Of a DNA stretch of 5,713 nt, positions 1-3,827 are shown one piece after another. The DNA lies in contig JANWJM010000088.1 of the NCBI GenBank assembly GCA_025449475.1, forward strand, positions 1 to 5,713. Direction: 5' to 3'. The notes below the pieces were generated by a model. The model saw nothing but the letters and a program-made list of their open reading frames with translations. It was not told the DNA's origin and made no database searches. Every line of letters starts with the position of its first letter. The stretch's first letter is position 1. Both the position numbers and the translations under genes were made by a program. Source of the DNA: Thermoactinomycetaceae bacterium. GTDB taxonomy: Bacteria > Bacillota > Bacilli > Thermoactinomycetales > Thermoactinomycetaceae.

Positions 1-456
1 AAATGTTTCGATAATGACATTACCTGTTTCTACTTCGTAACCTCGATCAACCTCCTCTTGTGTCAAGTATCGGGCACATGGCACGGAACCATAGAATGTG
101 TCTGCATGAGTGGTCCCCATCGCTGGAACATCAAGGCCTGCTTGAGCCCAGATTGTCGCCCAAGTTGAATGAGTGTGTACAATTCCTCCAATTTCAGGGT
201 AGCGCTTATAAAGCACTGCGTGAGTCGCTGTATCTGATGAAGGCCTCAGCTCTCCTTCAACAACATTGCCATCTAAATCAACAACCACCATATCACTAGC
301 TTTCATCGTTTCATAATCAACACCGCTCGGTTTGATAACGAATAGACCTGTTTCACGGTCAATGGCACTTGCATTTCCCCATGTGTATTTCACGAGTCCG
401 TATTTAGGCAGGTCCAAATTCGCTTGTAATACTTCTTCTTTCAGTTGTTCTAGCAC
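1..456 (-). CDS. araD: L-ribulose-5-phosphate 4-epimerase, N-terminal part (cut by window edge)
   Basis: AraD is a cytoplasmic, metal-dependent class II aldolase-fold enzyme that interconverts L-ribulose-5-phosphate and D-xylulose-5-phosphate, the last step of bacterial L-arabinose catabolism. The 152 visible codons show the family signatures: WGNAS at residues 26-30, KPSG at 42-45, PSSDTATH at 72-79, HTHS at 94-97 (H94 and H96 are the expected metal ligands) and the TTHADTFYG stretch at 115-123 with D119. These sit one residue before the E. coli AraD positions D76, H95, H97 and D120. The third metal histidine and roughly 75-80 C-terminal residues (family about 230) lie beyond position 1. The start is GTG at 456, chosen because a GGAGGG ribosome binding site (complement of 463-468) lies 6 bases upstream. 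Only 13 bases separate it from the kinase stop, so the two genes are surely co-transcribed. L-fuculose-phosphate aldolase is the main alternative, but the context and motifs favour AraD. Confidence 0.95.
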   Translation of the reverse strand, partial: MLEQLKEEVLQANLDLPKYGLVKYTWGNASAIDRETGLFVIKPSGVDYETMKASDMVVVDLDGNVVEGELRPSSDTATHAVLYKRYPEIGGIVHTHSTWATIWAQAGLDVPAMGTTHADTFYGSVPCARYLTQEEVDRGYEVETGNVIIETF

Positions 457-462
457 GTCAAT

Positions 463-468
463 CCCTCC
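463..468 (-). promoter_or_regulatory. Ribosome binding site of araD
   Basis: The minus strand reads GGAGGG, 6 bases before the GTG at 456, inside the 13-base gap after the kinase stop codon. It decides the GTG start over the nearby TTG, which would lie too close to it. Confidence 0.8.
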
Positions 469-469
469 A

Positions 470-2077
470 TTAAATCAAATGGTCTACAGCGGCCTGCTCA
501 ATCATTAAACCTTTTTTGTACCGTTCGATAAATGCTTCAAATCCTTCTACATCTAATTGATCAGGGTAAATTTCCTGCCCGGCATCCTCTTCAAAGACTT
601 TTTTGTCGAGGAAGTCTTCTAAGCTCTCTTCTTGACCTTTGTTCATCATGTAAGAAGCAAGAATAGCCATTCCCCACGCACCGCCTTCTCCGGCTGTTTC
701 CATAACTGATACCGGCGTATTCATTGCAGCTGCAACAATTTTTTGTCCGACAAGAGGGGTTTTGAATAAACCGCCGTGAGCTAAAATGCTATCGATTTCA
801 ATTTTTTCCTCTTTGGTCAAAATATCCATTCCGATTTTCAAAGCAGCAAAGGCTGTAAAAAGGTGTGTCCGCATGAAGTTTGCTAAATTGAAACGACTCT
901 CTGGTGAGCGGACAAATAATGGCCGGCCTTTTTCTAATCCCGTAATATTTTCACCGGAGAAATAGCCGTAGCTTAGCAAACCGCCGCCATCTGAGTCAGC
1001 TTCCAAAGCTTTATTTAACATCACTTCGAATAATTTATTCGTTTCAATCTTTTGTCCCATTGCTTCAAAAAATTCACGAAACAATCCTAGCCAAGCATTA
1101 ATATCGCTTGAGCAGTTATTCGCATGAACCATTCCAACCGGACTGCCGTTTGGCGTTGTGACCAAATCAATTTCTGGATATACTTTTGAAAGTTCTTTTT
1201 CTAATACAATCATGGCAAAAACTGAAGTTCCCACCGAAATGTTTCCAGTGCGTTTCCTCACACTATTCGTAGCAACCATTCCTGTTCCAGCATCGCCTTC
1301 CGGTGGACAAATTGGAATGCCTGGTTGTAAATTTTTTGACTGATCCAGAATTTTTGCACCAATTTCGGTTAATTCACCAGCCTGCTCGCCTGAAATATAA
1401 ACTTTAGGAAGAATATCCTTCAGCTTCCAAGGGTAGCCTTTGTTCGAAATCAGTTCATCAAACTGCTTGACCATCGATTCATTGTAATTTTGCGTTGATT
1501 CATCAATCGGGAACATGCCCGAAGCATCTCCAATGCCAATTGCTTTATTACCAGTCAGTAACCAGTGAATGTACCCGGCTAAGGTGGTGATATAGTCAAT
1601 GCGAGGCAAATGCTTCTCTTCATTTAATATCGCTTGATAAAGGTGAGCAATACTCCACCGTTCGGGGATATTGAATTGAAATTGATCAGTTAATTCTTTT
1701 GCTGCAGCACCGGTTGTTGAGTTACGCCAAGTTCGAAACGGAACAAGCAGCTCCCCTGTTTTGTCAAAAGCCATATACCCATGCATCATTGCAGAAATTC
1801 CAATAGAACCGATTTTGCGAATGGTGATGCCATAATTTCGTTCAACTTCATTCTTCATTTCACTATAAGCTGTTCGCAATCCAGTGATAATATCTACCAA
1901 GTTGTACGTCCAAAATCCATCTTCCAAGAGGTTTTCCCACTCATAGCTTCCAGATGCGATTGTTTCAAAACTGCTATCAATCAACACTGCTTTAATACGT
2001 GTGGATCCGAATTCAATTCCAAGTGATGTTTCTCCCTCAGTTATGGCTTGCTTGATGTTTACTCGATTCGCTTTCAC
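470..2077 (-). CDS. FGGY-family carbohydrate kinase, probable L-ribulokinase (AraK-like, not classical AraB)
   Basis: A 535-residue cytoplasmic sugar kinase of the ASKHA fold. Landmarks in order: phosphate-1 loop GIEFGSTRIKAVLID (20-34), MMHG (97-100), GDASGMF (183-189), GDAGTGM (261-267, D262 the likely catalytic base), phosphate-2 SVGTS (281-285), the adenosine-site AHGGLFKTP (433-441) and GEGGAWGMAILA (463-474). The length is complete for the family. Position 22 is Glu where xylulokinases and glycerol kinases have Asp (GIDxG). Read with the downstream araD and the divergent araR, the substrate is most likely L-ribulose, giving L-ribulose-5-phosphate. The sequence does not look like B. subtilis or E. 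coli AraB; it resembles the alternative clostridial ribulokinase I recall as AraK. Similar proteins are often annotated as xylulose kinase or simply ATPase. The start is GTG at 2077 behind a G-rich Shine-Dalgarno; the first 17 residues precede the conserved fold. Kinase function is very likely; substrate specificity is inferred from context. Confidence 0.9.
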   Translation of the reverse strand: MKANRVNIKQAITEGETSLGIEFGSTRIKAVLIDSSFETIASGSYEWENLLEDGFWTYNLVDIITGLRTAYSEMKNEVERNYGITIRKIGSIGISAMMHGYMAFDKTGELLVPFRTWRNSTTGAAAKELTDQFQFNIPERWSIAHLYQAILNEEKHLPRIDYITTLAGYIHWLLTGNKAIGIGDASGMFPIDESTQNYNESMVKQFDELISNKGYPWKLKDILPKVYISGEQAGELTEIGAKILDQSKNLQPGIPICPPEGDAGTGMVATNSVRKRTGNISVGTSVFAMIVLEKELSKVYPEIDLVTTPNGSPVGMVHANNCSSDINAWLGLFREFFEAMGQKIETNKLFEVMLNKALEADSDGGGLLSYGYFSGENITGLEKGRPLFVRSPESRFNLANFMRTHLFTAFAALKIGMDILTKEEKIEIDSILAHGGLFKTPLVGQKIVAAAMNTPVSVMETAGEGGAWGMAILASYMMNKGQEESLEDFLDKKVFEEDAGQEIYPDQLDVEGFEAFIERYKKGLMIEQAAVDHLI

Positions 2078-2082
2078 GTAAT

Positions 2083-2090
2083 CCCCCCCT
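2083..2090 (-). promoter_or_regulatory. Ribosome binding site of the kinase gene, with a run of seven G
   Basis: The minus strand reads AGGGGGGG, then ATTAC, then GTG at 2077. The long G run pairs well with the CCUCC of 16S rRNA in several registers and fixes the GTG start. A homopolymer of this length in the leader is unusual. Confidence 0.75.
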
Positions 2091-2117
2091 CTGATAGCGA
2101 TTTCATTATAATTCGAA

Positions 2118-2131
2118 AGAAAGCATTTTCC
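2118..2131. promoter_or_regulatory. Possible catabolite-responsive element (cre) for CcpA
   Basis: Read on the minus strand the site is GGAAAATGCTTTCT, which matches a cre of the form TGAAARCGYTTNCA at most positions but has TG instead of the usual central CG and misses both end bases. It would lie about 20-33 bases downstream of the predicted transcription start of the kinase operon, a position from which CcpA acts as a roadblock. Glucose repression of ara genes by CcpA is known in B. subtilis. The match is imperfect and could be chance. Confidence 0.3.
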
Positions 2132-2157
2132 TTTCCGCTTAACTTTATTACAACCTT

Positions 2158-2186
2158 AGTATATTTTTTGTACGTACATATGTCAA
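2158..2186 (-). promoter_or_regulatory. Sigma-A promoter of the kinase-araD operon
   Basis: On the minus strand there is a perfect -35 TTGACA (complement of 2181-2186), a 17-base spacer, and a -10 TATACT (complement of 2158-2163). Transcription would start near 2151, giving a leader of about 74 bases before the GTG at 2077. The spacer contains the palindromic AraR operator, so repressor binding would block RNA polymerase directly. Confidence 0.85.
2166..2181. promoter_or_regulatory. Primary AraR operator in the kinase promoter
   Basis: The 16 bases TTTTGTACGTACATAT contain the perfect 10-base palindrome TGTACGTACA (2169-2178) and match the B. subtilis-type AraR operator, recalled as ATTTGTACGTACAAAT, at 14 of 16 positions. 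It lies between the -35 and -10 of the kinase operon promoter. Binding by the adjacent AraR is an inference from operator similarity and the divergent gene order. Confidence 0.8.
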
Positions 2187-2197
2187 TCTAGAATATA

Positions 2198-2213
2198 ATA
2201 TGTTCATATAAAT
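2198..2213. promoter_or_regulatory. Possible auxiliary AraR operator
   Basis: ATATGTTCATATAAAT matches the recalled AraR operator consensus at 12 of 16 positions and contains the inverted repeat ATATG-TT-CATAT. Its centre is 32 bases from that of the primary operator, close to three helical turns. The right half lacks the ACA core, and AT-rich DNA produces such matches easily, so this remains tentative. Confidence 0.35.
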
Positions 2214-2356
2214 ATCACAACGATATTTTCTGTTATTTTTCTCTTAATGTTTATAATAAAAGGTATTTGAATAACATAAAACCTAAAGAAAATTTTTATA
2301 ATTGCTAGTTAATTTTCACGAAAATAAGGCGGAATCTTTTAATTCATTGTAAGCCA

Positions 2357-2365
2357 TGATAAAAT
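2357..2365 (+). promoter_or_regulatory. Extended -10 promoter of araR
   Basis: TGATAAAAT is an extended -10 element (TG, one base, TAAAAT). The hexamer 17 bases upstream (2337-2342, TTTTAA) is a poor -35, which fits reliance on the extended element. Transcription would start near 2372, giving a leader of about 59 bases to the ATG at 2431. Confidence 0.55.
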
Positions 2366-2379
2366 ATGTCCACACAAAT
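2364..2379. promoter_or_regulatory. AraR-like operator at the araR transcription start (autoregulation)
   Basis: ATATGTCCACACAAAT agrees with the recalled AraR consensus at 12 of 16 positions and keeps both TGT and ACA half-site cores. It overlaps the end of the araR -10 element and the predicted start of transcription, the expected place for a self-repressing operator. Its centre is 198 bases from that of the primary operator in the kinase promoter. Confidence 0.55.
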
Positions 2380-2418
2380 CATTCAATTAAAAAAATTAGA
2401 ATGCGAACAACTGCGAAA

Positions 2419-2425
2419 GAAGTGA
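2419..2425 (+). promoter_or_regulatory. Ribosome binding site of araR, deciding the start at 2431
   Basis: GAAGTGA matches the Shine-Dalgarno GAGGTGA at six of seven bases and lies 5 bases before ATG 2431. The in-frame ATGs at 2356 and 2401 have no comparable site. Confidence 0.55.
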
Positions 2426-2430
2426 GTGAA

Positions 2431-3522
2431 ATGAAACCAAAGTATAAGGTCATCATTAATGACATAAAAAGTAAAATACTTTCAGGAGTTTACAGAGCGG
2501 GAGACCAAATTCCTACTGAATCCGCCATACAGGAAGAGTACAAAGTCAGCCGCCACACTGTTCGAAAAGCCATTTTAGAACTATCGAACGAAGGATTCTT
2601 AAGAAGTGAAAAAGGGTCTGGCACTTATGTTAGTAACCAGTATCAATCAAAAGCCGGCGGGAATTCCAATAACAAAATAATCGGTGTAATCACGACCTAC
2701 ATTTCTGATTACATTTTCCCCTCCATTATTCGTGGAATTGAAGGGAGATTGAATGAGGCTAATTATTCGTTACTATTAGCTAGTACAAATAATGATGTCG
2801 AACAAGAAAAAAAAGCTTTGGAAATGATGCTGTCATTTGGCGTAGATGGTTTAATTGTTGAACCTACGAAAAGCAATCTGTACAATCCCAATATTGCCTA
2901 CTACCTATCGTTTAAGGAACAGGATATTCCTTTCATCATGATCAATGCTTATTATGAAGAATTAGATGTTCCTTTTCTTTGTCTCGATGACGTGCAGTCA
3001 AGCTATCTCGCAACAAAAGAATTAATATCAAAAGGACATACACAAATTGGTCTCATTTCAAAAATGGATGATTTACAAGGAAAGTATCGAATGAAGGGGT
3101 ATATAAAAGCGCTTGGTGAAGCCAAATTACGATTTTACCCGGAGCATGTGCTTTCGTACAATACAGAGACGAAGCTGGACCTATACACAGACCTGAAGAA
3201 GTTTCTAAATGAAAAAAGAGACGTGTTGACTGCAATCGTCTGCTACAACGACGAAGTAGGGCTGGAAGTAGCAAATGTATGCAGACAACTTAATATTTCT
3301 ATCCCGGACAAATTGTCAATTATTGGTCAGGACAATTCGTATATCGCCAAAAATGCGAATATCAAACTAACAACATTGACCCATCCTCAAGAACAAATGG
3401 GACACGATGCAGCTGATTGGGTCATTAAAAAATTACAAGGAAAGAAGGATTTACCAAACGAAACCTACTATCAACCTGTGTTAGTTGAAGGCGAAACCGT
3501 AAAAGAGTTAGAAATACAATAA
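2431..3522 (+). CDS. araR: Arabinose operon repressor AraR (GntR-type DNA-binding domain, LacI/GalR-type effector domain)
   Basis: A 363-residue cytoplasmic transcriptional repressor expected to release DNA on binding L-arabinose. Residues 1-70 form a GntR winged helix-turn-helix: PTES (28-31), recognition helix SRHTVRKAI (40-48), wing SEKGSGTYV (59-67). From about residue 83 (IIGVITTYISDY) a LacI/GalR-type periplasmic-binding-protein-like domain runs to the end, including the CYNDEVGLEVAN and IIGQDNSY segments. The length and N-terminus (MKPKYK against MLPKYA as I recall it) match B. subtilis AraR residue for residue, which supports ATG 2431. The open frame extends to ATG 2356, but that start lacks a ribosome binding site, lies within the predicted promoter and would place the operator inside the gene. 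The gene is transcribed divergently from the kinase-araD operon, which it should control along with itself. Position 61, Gln in B. subtilis, is Lys here. The family is sure; L-arabinose as effector is inferred. Confidence 0.93.
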   Translation: MKPKYKVIINDIKSKILSGVYRAGDQIPTESAIQEEYKVSRHTVRKAILELSNEGFLRSEKGSGTYVSNQYQSKAGGNSNNKIIGVITTYISDYIFPSIIRGIEGRLNEANYSLLLASTNNDVEQEKKALEMMLSFGVDGLIVEPTKSNLYNPNIAYYLSFKEQDIPFIMINAYYEELDVPFLCLDDVQSSYLATKELISKGHTQIGLISKMDDLQGKYRMKGYIKALGEAKLRFYPEHVLSYNTETKLDLYTDLKKFLNEKRDVLTAIVCYNDEVGLEVANVCRQLNISIPDKLSIIGQDNSYIAKNANIKLTTLTHPQEQMGHDAADWVIKKLQGKKDLPNETYYQPVLVEGETVKELEIQ

Positions 3523-3541
3523 TCATAGCGTGATCAAGAAA

Positions 3542-3584
3542 AACCCAGTCCATGTTCACTAAAGGCGCGAACACGGACTGGGTT
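3542..3584. terminator. Bidirectional intrinsic terminator between convergent araR and parC
   Basis: The arms AACCCAGTCCATGTTC (3542-3557) and GAACACGGACTGGGTT (3569-3584) pair over 16 positions around an 11-base loop. To the right follows GTTTTA, the tail for araR transcripts; to the left an A-rich run (CAAGAAAAA) gives a U-rich tail for leftward transcripts. Pairing has one A-C mismatch in plus-strand RNA, but the same position is a G-U wobble in minus-strand RNA, so the hairpin is continuous for transcripts from parC. It starts about 20 bases after the araR stop and about 240 bases beyond the parC stop. Confidence 0.88.
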
Positions 3585-3695
3585 GTTTTACTCTGGTATC
3601 AATTAAGCAAAGAAATGTTGAATCAGAAAAACGGGCGAAAATCTCACCGAAGAGAAAAAATCAGTCTCTGATATATTAGATGCTGTATAATTGTG

Positions 3696-3827
3696 TCACA
3701 AGAAAGTAACATCGTGCTGTTTAAGGTTTATCCGGCATGCTCTTTTTCTGAGCATTGAAACGGCTTGATAGACATGTGGTGACGCCCCTAGATATTGAAT
3801 GATCAACGGCGTGCTGTTCGATTTCAC
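3696..3827 (-). CDS. Doubtful small ORF overlapping the parC stop
   Basis: An open frame of 43 codons starts with GTG at 3827, sharing bases with the parC TGA stop (GTGA overlap), and ends at a TGA at 3696-3698. The start MKSNSTPLIIQYLGAS is followed by a basic stretch (RKRACR, 27-32). The overlap is of the kind seen in translational coupling, but there is no clear Shine-Dalgarno and I recognise no family. It may be a chance ORF or a decayed remnant in the parC 3' region. The rest of 3585-3823 holds only short chance inverted repeats such as ATGCTC/GAGCAT (3737-3755). Confidence 0.15.
   Translation of the reverse strand: MKSNSTPLIIQYLGASPHVYQAVSMLRKRACRINLKQHDVTFL

Larger units (their letters stand above)
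2078..2430. other. Divergent AT-rich control region between the kinase operon and araR
   Basis: This 353-base gene-free stretch holds the core promoter of the leftward kinase-araD operon (2158-2186), an AraR operator inside it (2166-2181), a weaker operator-like site just upstream (2198-2213), a possible CcpA site in the leader (2118-2131), and an extended -10 promoter with a second AraR-like site for araR (2357-2379). Between about 2214 and 2335 I see only AT-rich DNA with no convincing gene, terminator or riboswitch. It is clearly more AT-rich than the flanking coding regions. Confidence 0.85.

Noticed and set aside
60..299. Open frame of 79 codons on the plus strand
   Set aside because: Antisense to araD, whose frame has clear epimerase motifs; no ribosome binding site or recognisable product.
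1158..2026. Plus-strand open frames at 1158-1343 and 1781-2026
   Set aside because: Both are shadows antisense to the well-supported kinase gene, without ribosome binding sites.
470..2077. Kinase as D-xylulokinase XylB
   Set aside because: Family motifs alone would allow it, but the adjacent araD in the same operon, the divergent araR and the AraR operator in its promoter favour L-ribulose.
2302..2330. TTGCTA at 2302-2307 as a -35 for an upstream araR promoter
   Set aside because: The hexamer at proper spacing (TAAGGC) is a poor -10; the extended -10 at 2357-2365 is better.
3053..3274. Minus-strand open frame of 73 codons inside araR
   Set aside because: Antisense shadow of the LacI-type effector domain of araR.
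3686..3691. TATAAT hexamer after araR as a plus-strand promoter
   Set aside because: No -35 at usable spacing and no gene downstream on that strand.
3660..3755. Short inverted repeats in the araR-parC gap (ATCAG/CTGAT, TTGTG/CACAA, ATGCTC/GAGCAT) as terminators or sites
   Set aside because: Arms of only 5-6 bases, no T tail, and no repetition; consistent with chance. The 16-position hairpin at 3542-3584 already serves as terminator.
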